Shown here piece by piece: positions 11,049 to 22,985 of a stretch of 64,000 nt of DNA. The DNA lies in the NCBI GenBank assembly GCA_963678675.1, contig OY783193.1, positions 15,017,696 to 15,081,695 on the forward strand, in the 5' to 3' direction. The notes under the pieces were generated by a model. That model was not told the DNA's origin and made no database searches. It saw only the letters and a list, made by a program, of their open reading frames with translations. The position numbers and the translations under genes were made by a program. Source of the stretch: Xiphydria camelus. Its lineage: Eukaryota > Arthropoda > Insecta > Hymenoptera > Xiphydriidae. How positions within the stretch are numbered: the stretch's first letter is position 1; every line of letters starts with the position of its first letter.

Positions 11049-11291
11049 GGATACACGGGAAAAAGGGGCTCATCGACATTTTGTATTTAAATAAGTTTTT
11101 GGTGTTTTTTTCCTATTTACTTAATAATAAAAACCCTCACATGTTGGTATGTAGTTCTTATATTTCATTGCACATATCTTAACGCAGCAAAAACCTTTGA
11201 TAAAAAATGTTCTTGAGGGTGACATAGAAAATAAACCTAAAAATTGCTCTCCTCTGTAAAATGTCGATGAGCCCCTTTTTCCCATGTACCT
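11049..11291. repeat. Foldback repeat
   Basis: GGGAAAAAGGGGCTCATCGA near 11056 is matched by the reverse complement TCGATGAGCCCCTTTTTCCC near 11264, enclosing about 180 AT-rich bases. It abuts the mariner-like element on its right. Confidence 0.55.
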
Positions 11292-11299
11292 TTTATATA

Positions 11300-12017
11300 C
11301 AGGGTGACATTTTGAAAACTTGCCACCCCAATATCTCAGAAAGTTACAGAGACTTTCTAAAAAACAAAAATACGGTTTCGGCAGTGGAGAGAGGGAACCA
11401 AAATGACATAATCGGAGATGCACCCACTCCAACCCCCTTAGGGGGGTCAATTTATTTATTAAAGGTCAATTATGCTATAATAAATTTTCGAAGTGATTTC
11501 CATCATCTGATCTTACTCCCTGCGATTTCTTCTTATGAGGACATCTGAAATCTGTTGTTTTTCAAACTCAACCGGCAAGCATTAACCAACTGAAACAGAG
11601 AATTGTGCAAGAATGTCGCAAAATTTCAAGAACAACGTTTGAAAAAGTCCGAAAAATCAATGGAAATCATTTCGAAAATTTATTGTAACGTAATTGACTT
11701 TTAATAAATAAATTGACAACTTACATCTAGCAATTTCTTTCTCGATTTGCGCAAAAACTACTCATCGAAAGGTACCAAAATTTGGTGTTGTTGTAAAGCA
11801 TTTTTAAAGAGCTTTCCAACGCTGTATCACACATGGGGAGTTGCTATTTAAGATTACAAAGTTGGGGGGGGGGGGCTACCCCTAAGGGTGTTGGAGGGGG
11901 TGCGTCTCCGATTATGTCATTTTGGTTCCCCCTCTCCACAGCCGAAACCGTATTTTTTTTAGAAAATCTGTAACTTTCTGAGATATTGGGGTGGCAAGTT
12001 TTCAAAATGTCATCCTG
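11300..12017. mobile_element. Mariner-like element, deletion derivative
   Basis: TA stands outside both ends. The ends are CAGGGTGACATTTTGAAAAC and its near reverse complement, with inverted similarity running for more than 100 bases. The interior retains the 3' end of a mariner-type transposase. A run of ten G lies near the right arm. The element is too short to be autonomous. Confidence 0.75.
11500..11688 (+). pseudogene. Mariner transposase C-terminal fragment
   Basis: The sequence reads SDLTPCDFFL, the usual block around the last catalytic Asp of mariner transposases. After a frameshift it reads INQLKQRIVQECRKIS and NGNHFENLL before a TAA stop, which is the normal C-terminus of this family. 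Everything upstream of the catalytic core is missing. Confidence 0.7.
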
Positions 12018-13016
12018 TACCTATGTCTCATGGACGTACAGCGACGTTTCTGTATGAATCATGTGACTCATGGGACAGTCAACGTATTAATATAAAATGA
12101 ACCAATGCTCATCCCAAATTCATTTCGGGCTCAATATTTTCCTAATACACCAAGGAATCCATGGTTAAAATTTCGTTAAAAACAAAAATGGCGTATTTCA
12201 GATAATTAAATATTTGTAAAATAAACTATTTTTTCTCATATTATTCGCTTGTTTAGAAATGATATCAATTTTTTCTACTAAGTTCAGGTTATAAAGAGCA
12301 CTTTTTGTATAAGGAATTTGTTTCTTAGAGTTCGTTTAGTAGGAGAAAATTGGGAATAAATTTCACAAAATTAGAAAATATGGGAAATTTTAATAAATGA
12401 TAGGACAAGAACGCAATGTTGGATTAAAAAGAAATTTGAGAATTTATTATAAATGGTAAAGTACTACATAAAAAAAAATTAGAACAAAATCTGTGACTCA
12501 AAAGTCGGCAGCATTTAAAGTTGACGTGGAATCCCCCATATACACTTCATATACCAGGTGTCCTAACCCCCATAGACAGTAGCATATATCTCCCAAACGA
12601 ACGTGATTCTAGAAAAACTTCTTTAACAAAAGTTGTACCGTTTGACTTGACGTAAAAAACGTACATGATAATTTTTTAATAATTACTTCTGATGTCAAGA
12701 ACCGGCGTGCATCCTTCAGTTTTGAATTATAACAGTTATTTGTTATAATACAAAAGTAATATAATTATCACCGCGAATACAATAAGCCATCGAAGATTCG
12801 ATTTACATAACCGGAAGTCTGACATATCCTGGGTTGAATTTTTACCCATTTGCGCCTGTTGCATACAATCCGACGTACAAATGAGTAGACCAAGTGTTGC
12901 CTTTTCCAAAAACATTCTCATCTGAAGTGCGTCAAATACTTGAAGTCAAAATTCAATGTACATACACGGTGGTCACTACTTTCACGAAAAACATTGTTCT
13001 GTACCACAGTTTCCGA
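12018..13016. other. Unassigned AT-rich stretch
   Basis: No convincing gene. A minus-strand 61-codon frame at 12736-12921 ends in a hydrophobic stretch (WLIVFAVIIILLLYY), but it lacks other support. Confidence 0.3.
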
Positions 13017-13400
13017 TGTCCAGGTCTTCAGTTTCTTAGTCTTCGACGTCAAAATCTTTCGTTCCAGTTTTCAGTGAGGAGGTCTTCCGCCTCATAGTTT
13101 TCGGTGGCCAGGTTTTCTGCTTCATAGTTTTCGGTATCCAGGTCTTCCGGATCATAGTTTTCGGTGCCCAGCGTCTTCTGCTACGGGGCAAAAGACCTGG
13201 ATACCGGAAATTATGGAGTGGAAGACCTGGACACCAGAAATTATGGAACGAAAGGCCTGGACACCGAAAACTATGGAGCGGAAGACCTGGATATCGAAAA
13301 CTATAGGGCAGATAACCTGTATACCGAAAACTATGGAAGGGAAGACATGGAAATCGAAAACTATGGAGCGGAAGACCTAGACACAAAAACTATGGAGCGC
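13017..13400. repeat. 30-bp minisatellite arranged as an inverted duplication
   Basis: About seven 30-base units stand head to tail from 13182 to 13400; translated on the plus strand they give variants of EDLDTENYGA. About five units of the same repeat run in the opposite direction from 13017 to 13178. The switch point is near 13180. Codon-length periodicity and conserved acidic/aromatic residues suggest descent from a repetitive coding region. The flanking frames (13164-13469 plus, 13036-13386 minus) have no other domain. Confidence 0.7.
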
Positions 13401-13813
13401 AGATTAAGAACAATTGAAATTTCATGGCGGAACACGATGGGGTTAACAAATCCGCTCTTAAATTATTGAGAATTTAATTCCAAAAATGTATACGTTGGAA
13501 CCGGTCATACGGTTATAAACGTTGGAGAAAAATGGTTCACGTGAAACTAGTGATTGCCGTGTACACCCGGCGTCACGGATTCTGTCGATGGGGAATTTTC
13601 AAAAGGAAGTTTAGTAGAGTCGCGTATAGATGACCGGTACGGGAGATTAATCGCCGGGTAAAACAACGCCCGTCAAGTACGACACTGTCAAGATTTTGGG
13701 ATATGGAATCATCAGCTTTGTAAATTCGGTGTATAAAAATAAATTTTCGTAAAAAGTAATAGTGTAAAGTAGTGGTAACTAAACTGAAAGAAAATTAGAT
13801 TAATTTTACTTAA
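13401..13813. other. Unassigned stretch
   Basis: No gene or clear repeat is seen between the minisatellite and the TTAA element. Confidence 0.3.
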
Positions 13814-14855
13814 GGAGTCTCGTCAGTGAAATTTTTCAAGACAGATTTTTATTAGATTTTTTTCATGTATTTAGCCAAGTATCTTATAGATGAAAATCAA
13901 AAACCAATCAATTTTCACTTAACCGTTTCTTTGTAATTAATTTTTAAAAGTAAGCATTTTAACATTGTGGCTTATGCACATACTGCTAAACAGACGTCAA
14001 AGACAGTTTTAGCAAGACAGAAAATTCACAAAATATGCTCAAATTATATGGTAAGATGCGTAGTTTTGTTTTTGCATGAAATAAATCACTTTTACTTAGC
14101 GGTTTTTGTATAATAAGAAAAAATGTGAGGGAAAACGCGAATTTTCAGGCAAAACCGGCGGCCATATGCAAAATCGTGGCAACGCAGAGGCTATGACGTT
14201 TTGCTGTGACTCTCAGGGCCGCGTCTAACGGGGGGCCATTTCGTGCCACGCACGAAGGTGCACTAGCCATGAGGCGCCAAAAGGCCTCATACCTTCTCCA
14301 GAAAAGGGCGCTAAGCACGAAGGCGTCTCAACATCTAGAAGCGGCCCTGGTGACTCTCCACGACCCATTCGTTGACATTGAATCATTTTCCTATAATATT
14401 TTTCTGTTACAAATTTTCCGTTCTACCGAATCTTCTGGGGTTTCAAAAAATTAAACATTTTTTCTTTTCTTCGAATATTTTTCACTCATGCTACTTTTCA
14501 CGAGAAGTTACACTTGTTCTAGGTTATGAGTAAACGCTGTGTGGTAAATCAGATATTCTACGTTATCTACAGAACTAGTACCAACTGCGGAATATTCTAA
14601 TCCACCGTTGCCACGTCTTGCACACATTTTATAATTTTATAATAAAATCAATTTAACGCAAAAAATAAATTATAAACATATTCATCATCTTTAAAATGCA
14701 TAAGAAATCTGAAATTAACAGATCTTGAATCTGCCTAACCATGTATTTACTATTTTTTCTTCTGTAAATTAACTTATCTAGGATTGGCAATAACCGTCGG
14801 TTTCTTTGATGTTTCGCCCCGCGTACCTCACCCCGCAAAGTACTGACGAGACTCC
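13814..14855. mobile_element. TTAA-flanked element with GGAGTCTCGTCAGT termini
   Basis: TTAA flanks both ends (13810-13813 and 14856-14859). The 14-base ends GGAGTCTCGTCAGT and ACTGACGAGACTCC are perfect inverted repeats. The 1042-base interior is AT-rich, has no transposase, and carries a hAT-type MITE at 14214-14349. TTAA targets suggest a piggyBac- or Kolobok-mobilised element. Confidence 0.75.
14214..14349. mobile_element. hAT-type MITE with 8-bp target duplication
   Basis: GTGACTCT lies directly before (14206-14213) and after (14350-14357). The 136-base element starts CAGGGCCGC and ends GCGGCCCTG. An 8-bp duplication with CAGGG-type ends is characteristic of hAT elements. It is inserted within the TTAA element and is therefore younger. 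Confidence 0.85.
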
Positions 14856-15068
14856 TTAAGTCAAGTATCGCTAGTGTAAAGTGAAATTAAATATTCATTT
14901 AAACTCCAAAAGAAATTGTAAACATAACCATTGTAATCAATTAAAGTAGGTAATAAATAAATTTTATTGTCTATGTGCAATTATTATCTCTCTTTATTTA
15001 TTAAATCATCGTCGTAACGCACGTGCCAGAGATATGGAATGTATTAAAGTTTATTTCTTTCAACTATA

Positions 15069-16433
15069 CAGGGTGGACCAGGTTAAACGTCATTTTTTTA
15101 TATGTGATAGAACAACAACAAAAAAGTAGACTTTCATAAGAAAATTTTTTTCAAAAATGTTTCCTAACAAAGATACAGGGTGTCAAAGTTTCGAAAAAAA
15201 ATTGTTTTCTCATCATAACTTCTAAACTACTTGATCGATTTCCATGAAATTTCGCACACAGGCTAATGCAGAACAGCTCTAAGCAATAATTAAATAATTT
15301 TTAAAAATTCTCCGTTGGCGTAGATACTAGGGGCCGGTACCCCCCTTTCCCCTACCCAATCTTCGGCGCCACTGGATATTTTGCAAAGAAAATTTAATTA
15401 TTGGATTCCCCGTTTTATTTAGAGAAAAAAATCACCCTTGCAAATTGTTGATTTATGGCTTCGTTTTTGAGATATTTATTTTAATTTATAGGGTTGCGAG
15501 CAGGCCAAAGCTAGGTTGAACTCCATTAATTGTGATGTGATAGAGCAACAAAAAAAAATAGATTCTCATAAGAAAATTTTGTTCAAAAATGTTTCCTAAC
15601 AAATATATAGGGTGTCAAAATTTCGAAAAAATCGTTTTCTCATCATAACTTCTAAACTACTTGATCGATTTCCATGAAATTTCGCACACAGGCTAATGTC
15701 GTACAGCTCTAAGTAATAATTAAATAATTTTAAAAAATTCTCCAGTGGCGTAGATACTGGGGGCCGGTACCCCCCTTTCCCCCTGCGAAATTTCATGGAA
15801 ATCGATCCATCGAAAGAATCAATCAATTTCGAATCAATCGAAAGAAGTTATGATGAGAAAACCATTTTTTTTCGAAACTTTGACACCCTATATCTTTGTT
15901 AGGAAACATTTTTGGAAAAAATTTTCTCATGAGAATCTATTTTTTGTTGTTGCTCTATCACATATCACAATTAATGGAGTTCAACCTAGCTTTGGATTGC
16001 TCGCAACCCTATAAATTAAAATAAATATCTCAAAAACGAAGCCATAAATCAAAAATTTGCAAGGGTTATTTTTTTCTCTAAATTAAACGGGGAATCCAAT
16101 AATTAAATTTTCTTTGCAAAATATCCAGTGGCGCCGAAGATTGGGAGGGGAAAAGGGAGGTACCGGCCCCTAGTATCTACGCCACTGGAGAATTTCAGAA
16201 AATTATTTAATTATTGCTTAGAGCTGTTCTACATTAGGTTGTGTGCGAAATTTCATGGAAATCGATCAAGTAGTTTAGAAGTTATGATTAGAAAACCATT
16301 TTTTTTCGAAACTTTGACACCCTGTATCTTTGTTAGGAAACATTTTTGAAAAAAATTTTCTTATGAAAGTCTACTTTTTTGTTGTTGTTCTATCATATAT
16401 AAAAAAAAATGACGTTTAACCTGGTCCACCCTG
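15069..16433. mobile_element. Mariner-type palindromic element (CAGGGTGGACC ends)
   Basis: TA flanks both sides. The ends CAGGGTGGACCAGGTTAAAC and its reverse complement begin a palindrome about 1.36 kb long, centred near 15790. Within the left arm a block of about 225 bases (from about 15140) is repeated near 15560, and mirrored copies stand in the right arm. GGGGCCGGTACC occurs in each. There is no transposase; the interior open frames are repeat by-products. Confidence 0.75.
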
Positions 16434-16869
16434 TATCAATAATCTCGGTCGAGATTATCGAATTAATAAAACCGTCCGACCGTCCAACCGAACCCTCCGA
16501 CCGAGAGTATCTATACAGGAATTGGAACGCCTTTGCGTTCAATAGTCAATCCATCCATCCATACGAGATTTCGTGGTTTCGTGCTTTCGCCACTAGCCTG
16601 CTGGCGTCGCCACCGTCCGGCCTTCATACTCACGTACTCTTCCCTTTGTGGTAACGACTCGTGACCAGTCGGTATTTGTACAAAGCCCAGCCGACGGTAA
16701 ATTTCAAGGTCCCTGTAACTGTGCGGTTCTGCTCGGGTCGGGACATCATGTACGTGTGTACGAAGGCTCGCACACTGGAACGCGGCGTCCGTACAAGAAC
16801 GCTCCGTACTGCTTCGTACACCAATACAGTAAGCGTGTAGTAGGTATGTTCGTTCATCTCGGCGTAAAG
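16434..16869. other. Unassigned, relatively GC-rich stretch
   Basis: Overlapping open frames on both strands are present, but none has a recognisable domain or splice context. It directly precedes a dispersed repeat. Confidence 0.3.
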
Positions 16870-17045
16870 TGAGCAGCGAGAACCCGTGTGTATCTTTATG
16901 TCTGCCTTCTCCACCCCTCAATTTTTACATCGAATTTTCTCAATAAATATATGTATGGTTATAACCAAAATTATGCCTTGTTACACCATATAAATTGATT
17001 ATTCTCTAATGATAGATTGATAAAGACCAGAATAAATTTTTCATT
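16870..17045 (+). repeat. Dispersed repeat, copy 1
   Basis: The block running through CACCCCTCAATTTTTACATC and AATTTTCTCAATAAATAT to GATAAAGACCAGA recurs at about 23220-23380 (same strand) and about 36640-36800 (opposite strand). No gene. Confidence 0.6.
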
Positions 17046-17549
17046 TATACCGGCAGAGATCGAGTCGATAGTTAGAGTTGGCTTACAGCCCGTAAACACT
17101 GTGCAGTTTATTCACTGTTTCGATAATTTTAACAAATCGGTGCAAATCGAATGCTATGTTATGAACATAATATCCGGTTTCCACCGATTCGTTAAAATTA
17201 CTGAAACGGTGAAAAAATCGCATAGTTTGTTTATTTACGATTTTTATGACTTCTTTCACGAACGAATTGTTCTGGGGAAAATGTAAATATTATCGAAACA
17301 TTAATTATAAAATCATTACATGTTGGTGATTTTATTTATCATTCATAATTTTTAAATCAGTCATCTAGGCTGAAAACATTTTTACCGATTTTCCGTTTAT
17401 CATTGAGTGCGTTCTAGTTGCGAAATTCGATGTTCAATTGTTTTCAAACTGTTAACACACGATACGTCGGCTGACAACAATGAATGTGTAGAGACGCGCT
17501 ACGCCGCTCTTTTCTCCGCCTTGTCGGAAACTACGCGATAAAGCGATCA

Positions 17550-17708
17550 GGGGCCCCTTTCTCTAACTCACTCGCAAAGTTGTGTATACGCATCTTAGCC
17601 AATAGACCAATCAGGATCAAGTATTCCGTTGTGGTGGGGGTCCTGATTGGTCTACTCGCTAAGAAACGTATACGTTTCTCTTGCGAGTGAGTAAGAGAAA
17701 GGGGCCCC
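17550..17708. repeat. 159-bp MITE with GGGGCCCCTTTCTC ends, copy 1
   Basis: GGGGCCCCTTTCTCTAACTC opens the element, and its near reverse complement closes it. The core includes CCAATCAGGATCAAGTATTC and its inverted partner CTGATTGGTCTA. Other copies are at 26553-27999 (split) and 58976-59129. The target duplication is unclear. Confidence 0.75.
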
Positions 17709-17750
17709 AGGGGTCTCCTTACCTGAGAACCCTGCCTACGTCACAACTAA

Positions 17751-17964
17751 GGGCCTTTGCACACGACGTTTTTTAAACTAGCTGACGACGCGTGTTATAC
17801 GCGATTAGGACGCTCAGCAAACGCAAGGCAGTCGGCAAGTTGTGACTTTTACACACGATCCTTGTTAATACAACCTGCTAATACGCGCTGATGACGCACA
17901 GCGAACGCGCTCATCAAAAAGGCGCATCGTCAGCTAGTTTAAAAAACGTCGTGTGCAAAGGCCC
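17751..17964. repeat. Inverted-repeat MITE with GGGCCTTTGCACACGACG ends
   Basis: The terminal inverted repeats are about 40 bases and nearly perfect, running from GGGCCTTTGCACACGACG through TTTAAACTAGCTGACGA. The interior has further small inversions around GCGAACGCG. It follows the preceding MITE by about 40 bases. No exact target duplication was found. Confidence 0.7.
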
Positions 17965-18308
17965 TTACGATTGGCAGCTTTATCGCAGCGTTCCGTACCC
18001 CGAGGTACATATGTCGGTCCCTCGTCGAACCTTTGTCTCACGGTGTACGGAATTTCGCTGGAAAAGCAGTCGGTCTTGAGCTTCAGATGCGTACAGTGTT
18101 GCGTATTTTTTTTCTATCCACTAAAGCAAGTAGATAACAAACCATACAGTAAATGTATAATATTAATAAGCTTCATATCACGCTTCAGTTCAATACACAA
18201 TCGAACTCGGCAATAATAATAACTGACCACATTCTATCATTTAAAAAAATGTTTCATATTTATCTGACAAAAGAGCACGAAAGAAAATTAACGAAAAAAG
18301 AAATGAAA
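17965..18308. other. Unassigned stretch
   Basis: No recognisable gene. Overlapping short frames only. Confidence 0.25.
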
Positions 18309-18851
18309 TCCCCCCCCCCCCTTCAAAACATCGACGATGTATGATAGCACGAATTAATAAAATAGCTCCCTCTTTCTAAAGTAATCATGTAACAACTTAC
18401 GAATCACCAAAGATAATGAAAAAATTATGATAAAATTAATGAAATCATTACCGCCAAATTAATGAAAGCAAGTGTGTTGTCAAGGTATGTTGCGTTAATG
18501 AGAGAAATAGTACATAATTCCATACAATGGTAAACTTTACTACAGAGACTAAAAATAATATAGAGGGAAAAAAAACCAAGAGAGAAGTTCCACTGAAACT
18601 GAGAATATATCCTCAATTAACCATATTGTATGGAATTATGTACTATTTCTCTCATTAACGCAACATACCTTGACAACACACTTGCTTTCATTAATTTGGC
18701 GGTAATGATTTCATTAATTTTATCATAATTTTTTCATTATCTTTGGTGATTCGTAAGTTGTTACATGATTACTTTGGAAAGAGGGAGCTATTTTATTAAT
18801 TCGTGCTATCATACATCGTCGATGTTTTGAAGGGGGAGGGGGGGGGGGGGT
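18309..18851. repeat. Palindrome ending in C and G runs
   Basis: A run of C at 18309-18320, then TTCAAAACATCGACGATG, is mirrored by CATCGTCGATGTTTTGAA followed by a G run ending near 18851. The arms are about 225-240 bases, around a centre near 18580. No coding potential. Confidence 0.7.
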
Positions 18852-19143
18852 AAGACTTACTGAAAAGCTTTGATGTAAACCGAACCCTGTAATTACTTTA
18901 CCCCACAAAAACAGATTCTCTGTAAAAAAAAAGGCGGCATATTCATTCATTGCCAACAAAAATTGATACGTAAAATACTCTCCGAAAAAGATTTGAAATC
19001 AATTAACATCGCCATGTTCAAGATTTATATATAACAAATGAAAGGCATCATTTAGAAGGAAAATTACTGTAAATCAAAAGTTACTAAAAAAATTCGACTT
19101 AAAAAAATGTATTAAAAAATCTCATAAAAAAGAACTTGCCGCG

Positions 19144-19148
<5 letters not shown>

Positions 19149-19205
<57 letters not shown>
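19149..19205. repeat. (GA)n microsatellite
   Basis: About 28 uninterrupted GA dinucleotides lie between the left arm of family R copy A and the mariner-type MITE. Confidence 0.95.
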
Positions 19206-19207
<2 letters not shown>

Positions 19208-19227
19208 TTCATATTTTTTCCACTATA

Positions 19228-19623
19228 CAGGGTGTTACTTAATGATAGGCCGTAATTGCAAGGGCACATTACTGAATCAATTTCCAGTAGAAAAATTCCT
19301 ATTAACGTGTGTCCTAAAAAATGTCTGGTTTTCAAGATACAGGACATCAAAGTTAAAAGAAAAATCGGTTTTTTAATAATATCTCAAAGATCCTTGTGCC
19401 GATTTTGTTGACATTTGGCACTGTTGTTTATTGTAATAAGACGCTAAGTTAGCACTAACTAGAAGATAATTGAGTTCCAGTGGGGTCCCGGGGGACAGTC
19501 TCACGAATAATATTGACAAAAAAAGTGTACATTTTAGGACACATGTTAATATGAACTTTTCTACTGGAAATTGATTCAGTAATGTGCCCTTGCAATTACG
19601 GCCTATCATTAAGTAACACCCTG
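19228..19623. mobile_element. Mariner-type palindromic MITE (CAGGGTGTTACTT ends)
   Basis: TA stands on both sides (19226-19227, 19624-19625). CAGGGTGTTACTTAATGATA opens the element, and its exact reverse complement closes it. The 396-base interior has no transposase. It sits in the middle of family R copy A. Confidence 0.8.
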
Positions 19624-19967
19624 TATACTGGTGGTATCATACCTATAAGTGTATGAATTTATTTAAAATCATAAGTGCATAAACATCGAATATAATTCTC
19701 TGTCAGAATTTTTTATTTTGAAGGAAAAAATGCGGTAAGTTCTTTTTTATGAAAATTGTTTTATAAATTTTTTAGTCGAATTTTTCAGTAACTTGATTTA
19801 CAATAATTTTCCTTTCAAATGATGCCTTTTACTTTTCATATATAAATCTTGAACATGGCGATCTTAATTGATTTCAAATCTTTTTTGGAGAGTATTTTAC
19901 GTATCAATTTTTGTTGGCACTGAATGAATATGCCGCCTTTTTTTACAGAGAATCTGTTTTTGTGGGG

Positions 19968-20600
19968 AGATTTCACTACTTTTTTTGGAATTTATTCATG
20001 AGGAGAATACGTACATGTAGGAGAATAGCTTTTTATTACCACAAAATTAAAGTCTCACATTTTATAGCGATACGAGCTAATTAATTATAACCACATTACT
20101 TTTGATTTATTCTCGTGATGTTTTGAAAGGGATTTGCAAACTAGAGAGCCCTTATATTTTTCACTTTGCCTTAGTATTTTGGAGAAATAAAACATATACC
20201 GCTTTCGAATTTACAGGCCATCCGATTTTTCTTATATTTTGGTCGTCTACAGAAATCCACATGTAGACATTTTACCTTCAACTCTCTCTAACAATAAGTA
20301 TACTCTTCCAATGACTCTTCCAATCCTGTCATTATTATCTATAGAATTGGTTAACTCAGATTATTATGTTTCTTAATTTCTACGTAAAGTAAGTTCGGTA
20401 TATTTTAAATAGTCAAATGCTGGATATGATTGTGTTATTCATAATTTGTTACAGAAATAAACATGCTGATGTTCAATTCTATCCAGAAGGACTCCAAATG
20501 GTATGCGAACCCGAGGGGATTTCTTTCGGACGTCGAAAGATCTCGATAAGGTACAGCTCGATAAGATTGTACTTATCAGGGCTGAATTATATGGGGTTTT
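19968..20600. other. Repeat flank without a gene
   Basis: From 19968 to about 20180 the sequence is the reverse complement of about 29030-29245, so it belongs to the wider family R repeat (phrase ACATGTAGGAGAATAGC). The remainder leads into Tc1-like sequence (TTCGGTATATTTTAAATAG, also at 24400) with no gene of its own. Confidence 0.45.
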
Positions 20601-20613
20601 TATAATTATTTTA

Positions 20614-20904
20614 GGAAATCCCAGAAGAATACAGGTGCAGCAAAACATCGACGCTCTCTGTGCTAGAAAGAATAAGGTATAACCGTCGAACGAGTATTCT
20701 GGCTGTGGCAACAGAGGTTAGAATCAGCAAGTCCACGGTTGGGAGGATATTGAAGAATGAACATTTTCATCCATTTAAAGTGACGCACGTCCATGCACTC
20801 GAAGCAGCAGATCCAGCTCGCCGAATGAACTAATGCAACTATTTCTTGGAACAACAAGTAGATGATCCCTCGTTCGGAAGAAACCCTTTGACCTGTTAGT
20901 CCAG
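20614..20904 (+). pseudogene. Tc1/mariner-like transposase N-terminal fragment
   Basis: After a splice-like TTTTAG the sequence reads PRRIQVQQNIDAL. It then shifts frame to read ISKSTVGRILKNEHFHPFKV and ALEAADPARRMN, the helix-turn-helix region typical of Tc1/mariner-superfamily transposases. Stops and frameshifts interrupt it. It ends at the left side of the CXC element at 20922. Relatives are at 24896-25171 and 34380-34720. Confidence 0.65.
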
Positions 20905-21354
20905 TCAAATGGTAGAAAATAGGAGAAAGTTTTGGTGTGGTTTTGCAATTTCGTTTGTACATGATTTCTGTATTGCTTAACAGGAATATCAAATTTGCGA
21001 ACACGAATTTTGACCGGAAAAGCGTTTTTTCTCATGAACTCCCCCCCCCCCCTCAAAGTTTTGTTAGTTTCTATAAAATAACTGGACAACTATACATTTT
21101 GGTAAACATTAGTTCTATATGAAATTAAAGAGCATAAAATTTCCTACATTTTATCCACTTAAGTTTTCTTTTTGGGATCAACGGTTCAACCACGAGAGAG
21201 CCGCAAAATTAATAGTCCGGTCAAATGGTGCTGGAAAAGGTTTACTTCTGGCTTCGGTCCGTTCGAACCAAAAGTCGATTCATATCAATGCTCATTACGA
21301 GGTTCTATTCGACAGAAATTACTTCTAAACAGGCGAAAGAAGACGCTGACACCC

Positions 21355-22529
21355 TATTAGTGAACACAGCTTTGGAATTGGCTTCAACCAATGAAACTGT
21401 GATTATAGTTGGTGAGGACATACATAGACCTCTTAGTAATTTTGATAGGTCTATAGAAACACGCGAATGTTTTCTTTTCGAAACCTGGGAAGGACAAAGT
21501 CTCTGCAGTTACATTTTCTCCTACTGATGCTGTAAGTGAAAAAATAATCGCTGATAATATTCTATTCTTGCACGCAATGAGTGGTTGTGATACAACATCG
21601 GCATTGTACAATCAAGGCAAACTTAAGTTCCTTCATACCCTGAAAAAAACCCTAATCTTGCTGCCACAATCAAAGTATTCAAAGATTTCGATACAACTCA
21701 GGATATAGTTGCTGATGCTGGTGAACGTTTCTTGGTTTCACTATACGGGTATACTGGTAAAACTGTGCCTTCACTCAATCTCTTGAGATATATCTCCTAC
21801 ATTAAATCTGCTTCAAGCACAAGGCAAACATTACGTCACTATCACCATTTGCAGCTGCAGCACGACAACACTCATTAAGAATCTACCATCAGGTCCAGCA
21901 ATGGTTAGGTGTCAAAAACAACCTAGAAGAGTGGGGATGGAAAAGATTACAAACTGGTCTCGCACCTGTGACAAGCTTGTTACCACCTGCTCCCCAAGAT
22001 TTATTGAAGCTTATCTCGTGCAAATGCACTACGATTTGCAAAAAAAAGTTGTGGCTGTAAGAAAGCAGGGCTTAACTGCTCTAATTTGTGCTTGAACTGC
22101 GAAAGCAGTTGCGGTAATACGGCAGTCATTCTTGAAAACACAGAAGATGAAGTGAAAATAACGAGTGAGCTGGAGTTGGATTTCTTAATCACTGAACCTG
22201 CCAACCCAATGAAAGAAGACGAGGATATTATACAAGGTATCAATTAAAAATAATCCGTAACAAACAACGAAATTCTAATTCCTTTTTTTTTCTCTTTTTA
22301 TATTATAAATGACGACGAAAAGCAGGGGCCCTCAATGAGGAATGTACTGGAGTTGGATTTCTCAAACACTGAACCTGCCAAGCAAATGAAAGAAGACGAG
22401 GAAATTCTACAAGGTATAAAGTTAAACTAATCACAACCAGTCAACAAACCTCTAATTCCATTTGTCTCTTTTTATATTGTAGATGCCGATGCAAAGCTGG
22501 GGCCTTCGAGGAAAAGGACACGTCGGTGA
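21355..22529 (+). pseudogene. CXC-family transposon gene, degenerate
   Basis: The order of blocks is: VNTALELASTNETVIIVGED followed, after a small indel, by DLLVILIGL; then FLHAMSGCDTTSALYNQGK; then SLNLLRYI; then a cysteine-rich CXC domain (CKCTTICK, CGCKKAGLNCSNLCLNC) near 22017-22110 that needs one frameshift; then an acidic tail. The tail exon, ending with a donor after EEILQ or EDIIQ, is present twice (to about 22235 and at about 22310-22412). A last exon reads GPSRKRTRR and stops at 22527-22529. Several stops and shifts make it a pseudogene. CXC domains of the tesmin/TSO1/LIN54 type bind DNA. The EDxDLL and GCD blocks recall FEN/PIN-like nucleases, which is inference only. Confidence 0.65.
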
Positions 22530-22689
22530 AGATGCACTTAATTTTGCGGCCATCTCACGGCTGAACCGTTGATCCTAGAAAAAAAACTTAAATAGATAAA
22601 ATGTAGGAAATTTTATGCTCTTTAATTTCATGTAGAACTAATATTTACCAAAATATATAGTTTTCCAGTTATTTTATAAAAACTGAGGA

Positions 22690-22985
22690 GACTGCGAAAT
22701 CAAGGATCGTAGTCGAGGTGACGTGGAACAGCGACGACTTTATTTCGCAGAGACGATACAGGTCCGCTCGCGACGAAAGGTCAGAAACAACTGCCTTTCG
22801 GAAAAGATTCCGTACGCCAAGAGAAAAGGCTCAGTGGGTGCACGTGTGCACATCGGGGTACGGCTCGCTGCAATAAACTCGCGACTGCTAGGCGCGATGA
22901 AAAGCAGGACAGACTTTTCGGGGAAAGAGAGCCTTCTCAGTTTATTGCAGAGTTTCCGAAAGGCTGGGAAAAGTGCAGCATGGCG
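22690..22985. other. Insertion within the right arm of CXC element B
   Basis: The left arm of element B is continuous, but the right arm is broken here by about 296 bases of less AT-rich sequence. AAAACT stands at both junctions, consistent with a short target duplication. No gene or known element is recognised in it. Confidence 0.45.

Larger units (their letters stand above)
18901..19967. mobile_element. Foldback family R, copy A
   Basis: The element starts CCCCACAAAAACAGATTC and ends with the reverse complement. Each arm of about 240-330 bases includes GGCGGCATATTCATTCA and GATCGCCATGTTCAAG variants. The centre holds a GA microsatellite and a mariner-type MITE (19228-19623). Other copies are at 29246-29971 and 32207-32932, with a different core. 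Confidence 0.7.

Noticed and set aside
13036..13386. 116-codon minus-strand frame rich in PGLPLHSFR repeats
   Set aside because: It is the antisense of the 30-base minisatellite, so the repeats are a by-product.
16511..16921. Long overlapping frames on both strands
   Set aside because: GC-rich sequence is open in several frames; no recognisable motif in any.
17751..17964. TAA/TTA target duplication implying a Harbinger MITE
   Set aside because: The flanking triplets are reverse complements, not direct repeats, so no duplication is shown.
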